64,000 bases of DNA from Paratinospora sagittata (taxonomy: Eukaryota; Streptophyta; Magnoliopsida; Ranunculales; Menispermaceae): positions 28,178,308 to 28,242,307 of the forward strand of contig CM069603.1 in NCBI GenBank assembly GCA_035771175.1, in the 5' to 3' direction. Under the pieces are notes generated by a model, which worked only from the letters and a program-made list of their open reading frames with translations, did not search any database and was not told the DNA's origin. The position numbers and the translations under genes were made by a program. Position 1 is the first letter of the stretch, and every line of letters begins with the position of its first letter. Below, piece after piece: positions 22,108 through 32,775 of the stretch.

Positions 22108-22443
22108 ATCACACCCCAGTACATAGCACACTGCAGTGTCTAGTACCCCCGGGATGTGATGGGTACCTCATACCGAGCGTACCCCAGCCGTTATATACCA
22201 CATAATATTGTCACATCCCAGTACATAGCCCGCCACAGTGTCTAGTACCCCCGGGATCATTTGTCCACACTATTCATGAGTGAGTGAATAGCGTGGACAA
22301 ATGATCCCGAGGGTACTAGACACTGCGGCGGGCTGTGTACTGGGATGTGACAATATTTTGTGGTATATAATGGCTCGGGTACTCTCGAGTAGAAGGTACC
22401 CATCACCCTGGGTAGGGGGCACTGTGTGCAACCCAGGCGTGAC
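22108..22443. mobile_element. Foldback element FB1 in copia protease
   Basis: 336 bp whose left and right halves are inverted copies around ATTCATGAGTGAGTGAATAG (about 22270). Left arm blocks such as CAGTGTCTAGTACCCCCGGG and CATAATATTGTCACATCCCA reappear inverted on the right (CCCGAGGGTACTAGACACTG, TGGGATGTGACAATATT). Ends are ATCACACC and GGCGTGAC. Flanked by the perfect 7-bp repeat ATAGGCT (22101-22107 and 22444-22450). A relative, FB2, lies at 39956-40386. Non-coding; superfamily unknown. Confidence 0.8.
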
Positions 22444-22785
22444 ATAGGCTTATCTCAAAAACATCATGAATGATGTCGCACACCACATTAACTTCTTTGA
22501 TTTTATTCCTCTTTGGCAACCTACAGTCAGTAGCTTTGTGACCCATCTTGTCAGAATTGAACCATTTTCCTTGAAATTTTGGTTTCTTGGAAATACCTCT
22601 TTTAGGTCCAAGTTTTGACCTTTGGCCAGACTTGTTCTTATTGGCTTTGGAACTCTTAGCATGTTTCACAACATTAGCCTTGGCCATAACATTAGCCCCA
22701 TTTTTCTCAGATCCTCTATTGTCTTCTTCAATATGAAGTCTAACAATCAGATCTTCAATGCTCATCTCATTTCGCTTATGCTTAA
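22444..22785 (-). pseudogene. Copia gag C-terminus with degraded zinc knuckle
   Basis: Gag segment MSIEDLIVRLHIEEDNRGSE, a Lys/Asn-rich linker, then KWFNSDKMGHKATDCRLPKR. This is the copia zinc knuckle (normally CxxCxxxxHxxxxC), but the first two cysteines are now Trp/Phe-context and Ser, leaving only His and the last Cys. It continues toward 25272 once LTR-C is subtracted (KNYFK at 25272 and HKR/EMSIED here). Confidence 0.8.
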
Positions 22786-25271
22786 TGTCATGACGCCCCT
22801 GACGTAGGCTGATGTCGTGACCGGCACAGTGTAATATACACTTTACATGCCTGTATACAACATATAATGAACTGTTAGCCTCAACCTACACTCACAATAA
22901 TTCCCAAATTTTTTAAAAATTTCGACAGCATGTCCCCATATATTGGACATTTCACATTTTTTCCTGATATACCACAAATCAAATCATATATATATATATA
23001 TATATACTCGTCCACAATATCCATTCATGTCATTCATTCCACAATAAATAATCCTCCCAATATCACAAGCATTTCATAACCCAAAATATCAAACCAAAAT
23101 TCATGTTCGCTTACAACCCAACTATGTGATAATATATATATATGTAAGATGTGATATAGATTTACATATGAAAATGAAGAAAATATAATTCATTTCCTTC
23201 GCATATACGTACATTAACAAAGTAGGAATCTAAATTACGTATCTACTCTTGTGCTTTTCCTTTTCCCTTTGATTCTGTACCTAAAATATTGAAGAAAATA
23301 GAGTGAGGAAACAACAAGCTCAGTGAATATATCTCTTGATATGACAATTATATGCATTTAGAGAAACATGACATTTAAAATCATTCAAAATATTCATTAA
23401 ACACGCGTGCGTTAGTCAACAAAGATAACATACATGCCAGCAATATAAATTTTATGCTTGTTCAATAAAACAATGTAGAATTTTCATCAAAATCTACGAT
23501 CCCTCCTTCCAGGTAATAGAGCGGGTCTAACCCTTGTATGGCCGCTACAATGTAGACACAACCTCCCATTATACAATTCACAGTCATTTCAAGGATCTAA
23601 AATCCTTGTTAGGACAGGCCTACTAACAATGAGGTCACGCATAACACTCATCCGGGTCTAATTCCTAATGAAATGACATCATATGCGATCTGCCTTCGCA
23701 TACTCCAAATCCAAAGCCATTTATGAATGATCAATAAAACACAATGCATTTATATACATAATATGCTTACATTTAAACATTTCATAAAAATAAAATGTCA
23801 TACAAGAACCAAAAACAAGAACATATACTCACAGTACAAAACTTTCCAACTTACATATAATCACCGCCGATTTCGAGTTTACTTCCAATTGAAATCCAAC
23901 TAACTCAACCTGTCATAATCATTCTATAATTCAGTTTCATTTATTCATATCTATTTCACTCGTAATACTTAGTTTCAATTCATTTTAATTTTTCAGCTCA
24001 CTTCCAATCACCAATAAATATTTTTTCAATCCATTTAAAAATTTAATATATATCATACGTAATCATACTCACTAGTATTATTTATTCAATGCACTCCACT
24101 TGATCTAAATCTTGTTTATTCACCACTAATTCTTGATTTACTAACTTGAAACATATCATAGACATTCCATGAATTTAAATTCCAACCCAATTCAGGACTC
24201 ATAAGCAGTTGAAAACGCTATTATGCCGTTTCTACGGTCAATCTAAATAATTTCACAAAAAGAAACAGTGAAAATAGATTTTCAATTTATATTTTCACTA
24301 ATTCTCAAATTTTTTTCTACTGGAAACATATATCAATTTATTAAAAATATAGAACATTCCTAAAATTATTATGTCCACATCGACACGTGTAAAATCAGTC
24401 CTACTACCATTCTACTACCTTCAACAGGTATTTTACTAAGGTTTTACATGCTCGCGGAGGTATACAAAGTCAATTTTTTTCACCAAAACCATATATTTAG
24501 ATACTAAAAAATATCAAATCATATCCAAAAATCATGATCTTAACATCGAAATGTCCGGAATTGATAGATCTATCTTTCTACAGTCTCAAACAAGAGTATC
24601 ATCGGGTTTTAATAGGGTTCAAAAGGTCTCCAATATCAAATCTAACTTTCAACAGCCATAAGAATTCCAAATGAATAAATAAATGAAATCTAACCATATA
24701 TTCGGGGATTCTACAATCTAGGAAGTGTTTTTCAACCTTTCGAACAAATTTTTATTTAAGTCGGGTCAAAACCCCAATTTTGAAAACACAGCAAAACGGC
24801 TTCCACAATAAAAATTACTCCAAGGAAATCGTTACATCTAACTTAGATATCAATTTCATGAAGAAATGGAGTGAAAAATAGTTATCGTGGATCTCGATTC
24901 GGCGAAGATCGCGCGTTCTTCTTTTCTCTCCTCGTTCCTTCTTTTCACTTTCTCTTCTATTTGTTTGTTTCTTTTTTTTTTTCATTTCACGTTGGAGAGA
25001 GAGATAAGTTAGAAATGAGATATAATACAATCCACTTAATATCTTATAAAATTTGATAATGTTTTATAATATCAAGTTTTATAATATCAGGTTCATTTAT
25101 ATAATATTTTATAATCTAATGATAATGTTGCATTTAATAATACGATCCACTTGATTCATGTATGCTTATACACACATACATTTAACTTCTACATATGTAT
25201 ACGCATATGTATACGCATTGGTATACATATCAATCCACGTAGGTGTATAATTAAAACTACGGGGTGTTACA
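22786..25271 (-). mobile_element. Solo LTR-C, 2486 bp
   Basis: Left end TGTCATGACGCCCCTG, right end GGGGTGTTACA. Flanked by perfect CTTAA repeats (22781-22785 and 25272-25276). Minus orientation by comparison with the plus-strand LTR-C tail before the RT fragment at 7706. Contains a TA-dinucleotide run near 22990-23005 and AT-rich non-coding DNA, with no gag or pol. The two overlapping small ORFs near 24815-25056 are not recognisable. Confidence 0.9.
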
Positions 25272-25474
25272 CTTAAAGTAGTTTTTAAAATCTTTCCATG
25301 CAGGAGGTAGTTTTTTTAATAATAGCAGCTATTTGGAAGGTTTCACTCAATATCATCCCCTCAGCATGAATCTCGTGCATGATCACTTAGATCTTTTGGA
25401 CTTGACTGATCACTATTTTGGAGTCAACTATTTTATAATCTAGGAAGCAGCCCACCAAAAATTTCTTGGACACA
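25272..25474 (-). pseudogene. Copia gag middle fragment
   Basis: Minus-strand reading gives KKLPPAWKDFKNYFK near 25290, a hallmark of copia gag (UBN2-type), plus degraded sequence up to 25474 containing at least three stops. It is the short piece left between the LTR-C and LTR-D insertions. Confidence 0.75.
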
Positions 25475-27703
25475 GTGTCACGACCTATGACTAGTGACGT
25501 CATAATCGGCACGGAACCTCCGGGTATATCCTCCCTCGATACACCCTGCGTCACGTCAACCTCATCTAACAACTTAATAAACACATAATTCCACATCTAC
25601 CATAAAAACATAGACATAATTAAACAACATTAATAATACATCTTCCAAAATGCCAAATATAAAACTCCTTAAAGTCCAAAATATACAAAACCATACCTAA
25701 CCATAAATACATCTCATCTAGGCGTTAAGTATATACATTAGGTGTTATTAAGTACATAATACCAAAATACAAGAATGTACTAAACACATACATTACCAAA
25801 ACTCGAGAAGCTTTACGCAGCTAAGCCTTCCCTTATCCCTTCCTATCAGAACCTGAAATGATAAGAATGAGGAGTGAACTACAATAAGCTCAGTGAATGT
25901 TTTTTACAAGTGGCAATATATATGTATTTAGATAAAACATGACGAAAGTTCATCAAAGCAATTTAAATAACATGGTCATATACAAGATCATATACATGCT
26001 AAGCATAATGCATCTTGTCAATATTCAAGACAATGCATTTCATTTTTCAAACATGTCATATGCAATCCTAGACACCTCCTGAGTAAGAAGCAATACAAGG
26101 GCCTGAGTTCGCAACATTCAGCGCTCGATTGAACTTCCCTACTTATATTTTATTAGGATTCTTGGGGTTGTGTAGCCCATAGGATCAGCCCACCAAGACA
26201 AGTACTATGCCTAGACGATCCTATCTACATAAGCCATAAAACCCTCTGCAAGGCCCACAACTAGGGATCACTACATAGCTCAATGGAATTCCCTAGAATT
26301 TCATACTAGGAGATCCACCCAATTGCTAACCCAACTAGACTATGCTCAAATCCATTTTCATGAATCATTAAAAACATGCATAATACACAAGTTAATTATT
26401 CAAATCATTTGTATACTACAATGTCACATACAAAAACCAAATGTAAAGAAACACTCATTATTTATTGGCTAGACTAGCCAATCCCAAATCCAACCAAATT
26501 AAGTACTTCAATCTTCAATTGGCACAATTGGGGACAATTGGATCAACAACAAACCGTGCACAATCATAGGTTCATTCATTCATAAAAATCAGCCCAATTA
26601 CATGATAATAACCATGATTAAGCCCCAATTTACTAGCCAACATTAGATTCTAACATGGCTTTACTAATGAGCTAACCATAAAGCTCAATCAAGCCATAAT
26701 ACCCAAATTAGATCACCTTCAACACAAGAGAATGCCTAAGGTTGATACCATGATCCAACCTTCATTAATACAATGCATTCTATCAAATTGGGTTATTTAG
26801 ACTAATCTCATGTCAGTTTAATTAATTGACTTAGTCTAGGCCAAAAGCCCCAAATTTGGGCAAAGTCCCAACTCATGGCCTTAGCCAAATTTACACTACA
26901 CATAAGGTTTCCAACAAGCAAAATCATTAAATTACACCATCATTCATCTCAAATGAAACATTAAATGAACATAGTTGACATGCATATTAATTGGAAAACC
27001 CTAAGTCCATATTCTAGTTCTAGGTCAAATACAAACAACCCCACCAATTTCTTGTTAGAAATTGGGGGTTTCACCATTTATGGGTTCCCAACAACACCTA
27101 AACTCACATATCTAACATGCAAAGTCTAACTCATAAAAGTGTTCCTCTACCACCCCATCAAATTCGAGATTTGAGTGTGGAAAACACTCTATGGACGTAC
27201 ATCTAGGTCTAGGAAAGTCATTTCTACCATCTCCACCGTCCATAATGAGTATCTATTAGAGAAGGATAATCAGCCAAAATTTTAGCTTAATTGTACCATG
27301 GATCTAGGAGATCAAGCCATTGATGTAATCGGTGACAAAAATTTCTTCTTCTCCATATATATGTATATTTAAAACTTTCGATGTTCTGCTCTTGGCCATT
27401 TCGAAATCAAGGCAAGACATACCTTACGTGAATTCTTTTTATGTAAAACGCGTTCCGGAAAAATCGTGAGGTCCGCGTCCCCATCTGGGGCACGCATCTC
27501 AAGGTCATAGTCAATTTAACTTTTTAATTCCTAAGGTACGACCAATTGGAACGTTACCGAATCGGATCCATTTGGCTTCTAAGCCTAGGAAATTCTGAAC
27601 CAACAAAATATGTGGGGTTTCTACGAGTCATACACATATAAATACATATATTTCAGTATCCTATGTGTCGAGATGAAGTTAGCCTGGGGTGCAGGGCATT
27701 ACA
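25475..27703 (-). mobile_element. Solo LTR-D, 2229 bp
   Basis: Left end TGTCACGACC, right end GGGCATTACA. Flanking CACAG (25470-25474) and CACAA (27704-27708) form a 5-bp target duplication with one mismatch. The interior is AT-rich, non-coding and unlike LTR-A, B or C apart from the TGT...ACA ends. Copia gag continues on both sides. Confidence 0.8.
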
Positions 27704-28090
27704 CACAACATCGTCAGTTTTATACTTTCGGTCTAGAGACTCCCACAATTCCTTTGTCGTCTTCTTTTCACTATACGCATTGTACATGGAATCGATGAGA
27801 CCATTCATCACATAATTTTGGCACAAGAAATCAAAATGCTTCCAAGCATCAATGGCACTGACGACTTGGATATCATGCTCATCATTTCATTGAGCTTCGG
27901 TGCATCTTTAGTCAAGAATCTCGCAAGATTCAAGGTGGTCAAACAGAATAACATCTTTTGTTGCCACCTCTTGAAATTCAATCTACTGAATTTCTCCGAC
28001 TTTTCGCTATGATTAACAGTATGCGTTTTCGGTAAAGGGTTTGTCCAAGACAACAATATTCATTCTATTCAAGACAGAGTTACTTTCCAT
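27704..28090 (-). pseudogene. Copia gag N-terminus
   Basis: ATG at 28088-28090 opens a gag reading MESNSVLNRMNIVVLDKP. After a stop and frame change near 28010 it continues as KSEKFSRLNFKRWQQKMLFC and LTTLNLARFLTKDAPKL, then DAWKHFDFLCQNYVMNGL and YSEKKTTKELWESLDRKYKT. These are the conserved retrotransposon gag (UBN2) motifs. Interrupted at 27704 by LTR-D. Role in the living element: coat of the virus-like particle. Confidence 0.85.
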
Positions 28091-28375
28091 TTCTGAAAAC
28101 ACGAAATTAAATATTGAAAATCAAAACTTTATAACTTAGACAACTCTTTGAAGATTGCTTCAAAAGGCTTTCAATTTGAATTCTTGATCTAATCGACTAG
28201 TGAGTGATCTCCAGGCTAAGTGGTGGAGTTACATGCACTATGCAAGGTCTCGCTTAAGAACCATTCTTCTAGACCAACTGAGCTGCCTCCTATTCAATGT
28301 TTAGCATTACTTAGGACAAGGCTCGTCTAGTATTGACCAGGTCAATCCAACAAAATTGGTGCAACCATTGAAAAA
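28091..28375. repeat. Copia leader with an old LTR-A-like relic
   Basis: 28200-28365 resembles a block of minus-orientation LTR-A (CTTAA-AACCA, CTTCTAGA, GCTGCCTCC, TTACTTAGGACAAG) at clearly lower identity than the other copies. No tRNA-Met primer-binding site is visible before gag. Confidence 0.4.
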
Positions 28376-29932
28376 TTCTCGCTAATGGGCTTTGTGATTA
28401 AAATATTATTTTTACAAAAATAATAATTTTTTTAATAAAGAATCCTGCCAAATATTATTTTTTTTAATACTCAAAATATTATTTTTAGAAAAAAAAAAGA
28501 TAATAACTGATTTTTTTTTTCAAACTAATGTGCAGAATATGTTCTAAAAAAACATTCGCAAATTTTTCTTTTCCAAATAATATGTGCAGAATATTATTTT
28601 TCCCAATAATATATAGTATGACTAGTATAAGCAACATATTGTTTTCGCAAAAATAATGAATGAGCAGAACAAATATTATTTCCACAGAAATAATATATAT
28701 GCAGAATAGAAAAAGAAGTTAAAAAAATTAGTCAATATAAATTTTCGTAATTTTTTTGTCGTTAAGAATCTGTTTTAAGTTGTTAGCAATAATATAAGGA
28801 CAAATAAATGAATGATTGGAACAATATTAACATAAACAACAATATGCTTATTAATAATTACAACAGAAACAATAGGACGAGTTTAGAAAATAAATCAAAT
28901 TTAGTAAAGCAGAAGTTGAACAAGATAGAATTGAGGCATGTATAGCACACAATGTCCTTAAAATAAATTTGCCTCTCACTTTGGTGCAAGAGGTGAATCA
29001 ACGTTTGTCTCCCAAGATACAATGATAGAAGAGCAGCTGACTAGTACATTGTCACTACTCGGGTGAACTGAGCTTTACAAAAGACTATCACCATACACCA
29101 ACATACCTCAAAACTAAAAAGAACTAGAAAAAAAGAATAGAATTTCAAAAGCAGAAGAGAGCTATGAGGGAAGACACTTCTTTTATACTAGTAGAAGGGG
29201 GTGATGCTCTTAATGTCCTCATTAAAAGCACTAAATAGCCTCAAACGTTACGAATTAAATTAAATTAAAAACACATAATGGTTTTTCCAATATAATTCAA
29301 ATTTAAAACTCAATTAAATTATTAAAGTATTACTAATTCAATTTTCATTTAATTATTTTTCAAACATTTATTGTAATGTCGGATGGAAGCATTTCTATAG
29401 GCCTATACAATGTAAGTTTTTTAAAAGTTTATTTTATTTGTCAACTTTCTTTTATCTTCTCAACTCAAATCATGTTAAATATTAAAACCATTTCGAAAAT
29501 TAATTCTGCCATATTTTTTTTTTATAGAATATTTGTTCCTACCGTAGAGGATGTTGAGGATGTTGATTATATTATTTTAATTAAAGTCAAATGTTAGATA
29601 TTAAAACCATTTCAATAATTAATTCTACCTTTGTTTATATAGTTTTGGGTGCTACCGTGAACTAGGTTATCGTAATAAAGGATTTTGAGGGTTTCAAAAT
29701 AAATACATAAATATGTAAAATACACACCTATGTCTTAAAATTGGACGCTGTATAAAAATAAATAAAAAAAACAAAATTGGACACGAACCTCTCCCTCCGT
29801 CTCTCTCGTCCTGTCTCCGTCTTCCTCTCTCTCTCATCGTGTCTCCAACTTGTTTTTTTTTTGTTACCGTTTGCAATTGGTTTTTGCAATTTTGATTCTT
29901 AAAGTGATCGCATGAGAAAATAACTTTGTTTG
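28376..29932 (-). other. AT-rich region; possible 5' LTR of the copia element
   Basis: 28380-28730 has irregular repeats around GTGCAGAATATTATTTT. On the minus strand near 29190 there is AGTATAAAAGAAG (TATA-like), followed about 120-150 bases later by CTTGGGAGACAAACG and a T-rich tail, an arrangement seen at the promoter and R/U5 of copia LTRs. LTR ends could not be fixed. 29790-29850 is a CT-rich tract. No gene is visible; the short ORFs at 28485-28685 and 29376-29597 have no recognisable motif. Confidence 0.35.
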
Positions 29933-29973
29933 TGTAATACCTGAAATTTTTGTGAAAACCGGGGGGTATTACA
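29933..29973. mobile_element. 41-bp insertion with two outward LTR-A U3 ends
   Basis: Begins TGTAATACC and ends GGTATTACA, and is bounded by perfect GTTTG repeats (29928-29932 and 29974-29978). The right part (TTTTTGTGAAAACCGGGGGG and on) matches the inverted head of LTR-A (4876 onward: TGTAATACCCCTGGTTTACA then AAAAA). The left part matches the head TGTAATACCCTGTATTTCAC of the 56729 element, so both ends look like U3 starts. Confidence 0.6.
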
Positions 29974-29978
29974 GTTTG

Positions 29979-30819
29979 AATAACAACCGTTGATGTTTTT
30001 TCTTTTTTCAATCTAAGCAACAGATTGTTTAGTGATATATATATGAGAGCAGGAAGTTTCTAGTATTTAATTTACAGATTCATAATTAGTTAAATTAATT
30101 AATTATTAAAAGCAGCTACTTATTACATTACCTAATTATTAAAATTAACTAATAATACTTGACCCAATGTGACAAAAAACTAATATAATTATTAATAACA
30201 TAAATAATCTATATATAATTTCCAATATGTAATTAGTTTTATAATTATTTTATATTTAATATAATTATAATTATTAATAATTTATAAAACATAAACTGAT
30301 TTAATTACGTCATTAATTTCATTACTAATTTAATTTAAATATACATTATAAATATATTCAACAAATACATTATAAATTTTAATAATAATAGATAGTTTTC
30401 AAAACTTTTTTTTTTGTATTTTTCATTTTCTTATTCTTATTTTTAAAGTTATATTATATAAAATAATCACACATGGCGTGGGTTACAAACTTGGATATAT
30501 ATTTATATAATTCTCTCTTCCTTTCATAAATGTTAAGTTGAGTATCATATATCAAAATCATTCAACTGATTTTGTTTATTGGTACGGGTTTACAGCCAAT
30601 TAAAATTTATAATTAAATTCATCAAACTAGCCTTTAGGAAGGAACCATTATAATATTAATTAAATAGATATTAGAACTACATTTCTAAGAGGCATAATTT
30701 GTGTCATTCAATTAATAGTCAAACCCTTGACCACTGGTGGGTATAAGCATCTACATGATATTATAAGTGGTGGAGGGTTCAAATCTCTTCAGTCTTATAC
30801 TAGGTGATGAGATGCTAAA
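29979..30819. other. AT-rich stretch without genes
   Basis: A continuous run of A/T-rich sequence (ATTAATTA, TAATTATTAAT and similar) with no ORF, repeat boundary or RNA gene I can support. It ends at CTAAA (30815-30819), the left target duplication of the chromovirus at 30820. Confidence 0.5.
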
Positions 30820-32124
30820 TGTTATACTCTATCCGAACGCGCCTAAATTAGCCAAACACTCACAGGCGGGACGCAAATGTATTATAACAGTTATCGAGTG
30901 CACAGATATACAATTTAAATACAAGTTTATTTTCATTAATTTCAGAATGTATTTTGTACAAAATATAGGCGGTCTGGAACAACCAATAATAAGGGAACAT
31001 CCTCCCAAAAATCTCCCTAACTATTTGAACAAATAAGTAAGGAAATACAAAATGATGGCCCAAACACCTCCGCCCAATCCACTAGACTCCTGTAAAATAG
31101 TTAGCAACGAGATGAGTTATTGCCCAGTAGGTAAAATAGTTTGCGAATATGACAATTAATAAAGAAGACATCATAATAATACATAAAATATACACAACAT
31201 AACATCATAAACAGTGTAACATAGCTTAACAAGTAAGTATACATAACACCATCTCGTAATGGCTCTGTGACCGTATATCACCCTAGGTTCACGTACAATT
31301 ATCCATTTTCAGGTAATCTTGGGTTCACATTGTACGTCCATCTTTAGGGAAAACATCAATAATAGTGGGCACAATTGCACCAGTAAATACGTTACAGATC
31401 ACAGACCAGTTACGTCCTTAGGTAGTTATTATTTCATGTATGATGACTATGCATGTGTGGGTCCGGTCTTTACTAATATTAGACAGGATTTGACAGCGTC
31501 TGGTGATGCTTATCAGGGTAGGCATCACCTCGTGCATTATTAGGATGTCCAATATCACTTATACAAGCAGATAACTTTTAATGGGACCAACCAGACCAGT
31601 CTCCAGGTCGAGAGGTGGAAACACGAGGTCCCGCTTAAATACCAAGTCTTCTAGAGTAGCAAGTTGCCTCCCGTTCACTATTCAAAGTTACTGAGGACAA
31701 GACTAAGTCTGGTTTAGTAAAATTGACCACTAATCCGACGTAGTAACCGCGTAATACGTGGACTCAAAATATTAAGGCATAACTACGACATGTATGAACA
31801 TTATACACAATAATGCAGTATAAATGAATAATAGACATAATGATAAATGAATGAAAACTTTATGAAAAGTCATAAAACACGCAAACCTATATTTTGTTCA
31901 CACCTTCAAATTGGACACTTGATGTTCTGCGCTTTTTGCCGGGCAGCGACTCCGCACGATACAAGTGGAGAGTCTTTAAGAGAGAGAGTGCCCAAGGAGT
32001 GAGGAGAGAGATGAAGAAGTTGGTGTGAGAAATGAGGGGGAGGGGCCCCCTTTTATAGGAAAAAGGGGTGACCGAACATTCAAGACTGCCTTTTTTTTTC
32101 TTTGTGTAAACCAAGAGTATTACA
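30820..32124 (-). mobile_element. 3' LTR-A of chromovirus copy 2
   Basis: 1305 bp, left end TGTTATACTC, right end GTATTACA. In minus sense the TATA box CCTATAAAAGGGGG (about 32050) lies near the U3 start and the leader reads as in the other LTR-A copies. The AACGTT palindrome is degraded here (GACCGAACATTCAAGA). Its partner is the 5' LTR at 43209-46548. Confidence 0.85.
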
Positions 32125-32137
32125 TTCTACCCCTCTT
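32125..32137 (-). promoter_or_regulatory. Polypurine tract
   Basis: AAGAGGGGTAGAA on the minus strand, directly upstream of the 3' LTR, as required for plus-strand priming. The same bases also encode the last residues of a short reading (NFEGEIILRGVE). Confidence 0.65.
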
Positions 32138-32160
32138 AAAATAATTTCGCCCTCAAAATT

Positions 32161-32370
32161 TCAGTCCATGTAGTCATGATTGCTATCTTCGTGAGATTCA
32201 CTGTCTTGTTCATCTTCTATTAGATCAGGGTATTGTTGATAAGGTCCCTGAATTATACTCTGGTTTGTGGAATCCTCGACATCATCAATCACTGGAGAGA
32301 AAATGGAATCAGATTCCTCCGCGGAAGGTTCCGACATTTGCTCGACAGATGGTGGTGTAGGGCAGTGCAA
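32161..32370 (-). pseudogene. Acidic reading frame between pol and polypurine tract
   Basis: 69 open codons, no ATG start (TTG), rich in Asp, Glu and Ser, then a stop and an in-frame NFEGEIILRGVE running into the polypurine tract. The position suggests the C-terminal end of pol or a small extra ORF. Upstream, 32371-32775 has no continuous frame. I do not recognise a domain, and copy 1 (56729-63479) has lost this part. Confidence 0.35.
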
Positions 32371-32775
32371 GTTGTTGCGTTTTAGGGGAGGCAGATTGAG
32401 TGGGGGAATGCTTTTACATGTTGTTGCCCGAATTCACCCGCCTGGTAGTTTTGGTAGGAGATCCTGCCAGAATAAGGGCCCTGGATTGTTTCAGGCAATT
32501 TCATCACGATATAACCATATACGTTCTGGCGAAAGGGGTCGCAGCCGCTAAGGTGAGGGAATTGGTGATGTATAGAAGCTATGGGTTGCTTCAGGACTTG
32601 AAGGGCTCCCCCGAGGTTACCAAATAGACCATGGTATATATGGTTCTTTACTCTTGTCTATGCTATCAGTAGACATCTGCATTTTTGTAATGAGATTAGA
32701 TGTTAACACAATTATAGTTGTAAAAGAATAATTTTATTAATAAGTGAAAAGTACAATATATCACAACATCAGTTA

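Larger units (their letters stand above)
20363..28090 (-). mobile_element. Ty1/copia element body, nested by three later insertions
   Basis: On the minus strand gag (28090 downward), zinc knuckle, protease, GAG-pre-integrase, integrase and the first part of RT follow in copia order. The coding sequence is split by LTR-D (25475-27703), LTR-C (22786-25271) and foldback element FB1 (22108-22443). Removing these three, gag reads on across each site, which shows they are later insertions. The RT C-terminal part, RNase H and 3' LTR are lost at 20362. The 5' LTR is not firmly located (see 28376-29932). Confidence 0.85.

Noticed and set aside
24815..25056. Lys/Glu-rich minus ORF and Phe-rich plus ORF
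   Set aside because: Low-complexity CT/GA tract inside LTR-C read in two directions.
27610..28012. Plus-strand ORFs of 62 and 64 codons
   Set aside because: Antisense to LTR-D end and copia gag; no motifs.
32267..32627. Two plus-strand ORFs of 94 and 75 codons downstream of pol
   Set aside because: Antisense to the element between pol and polypurine tract; no recognisable domain, although the short second one has a fairly normal amino-acid mix.
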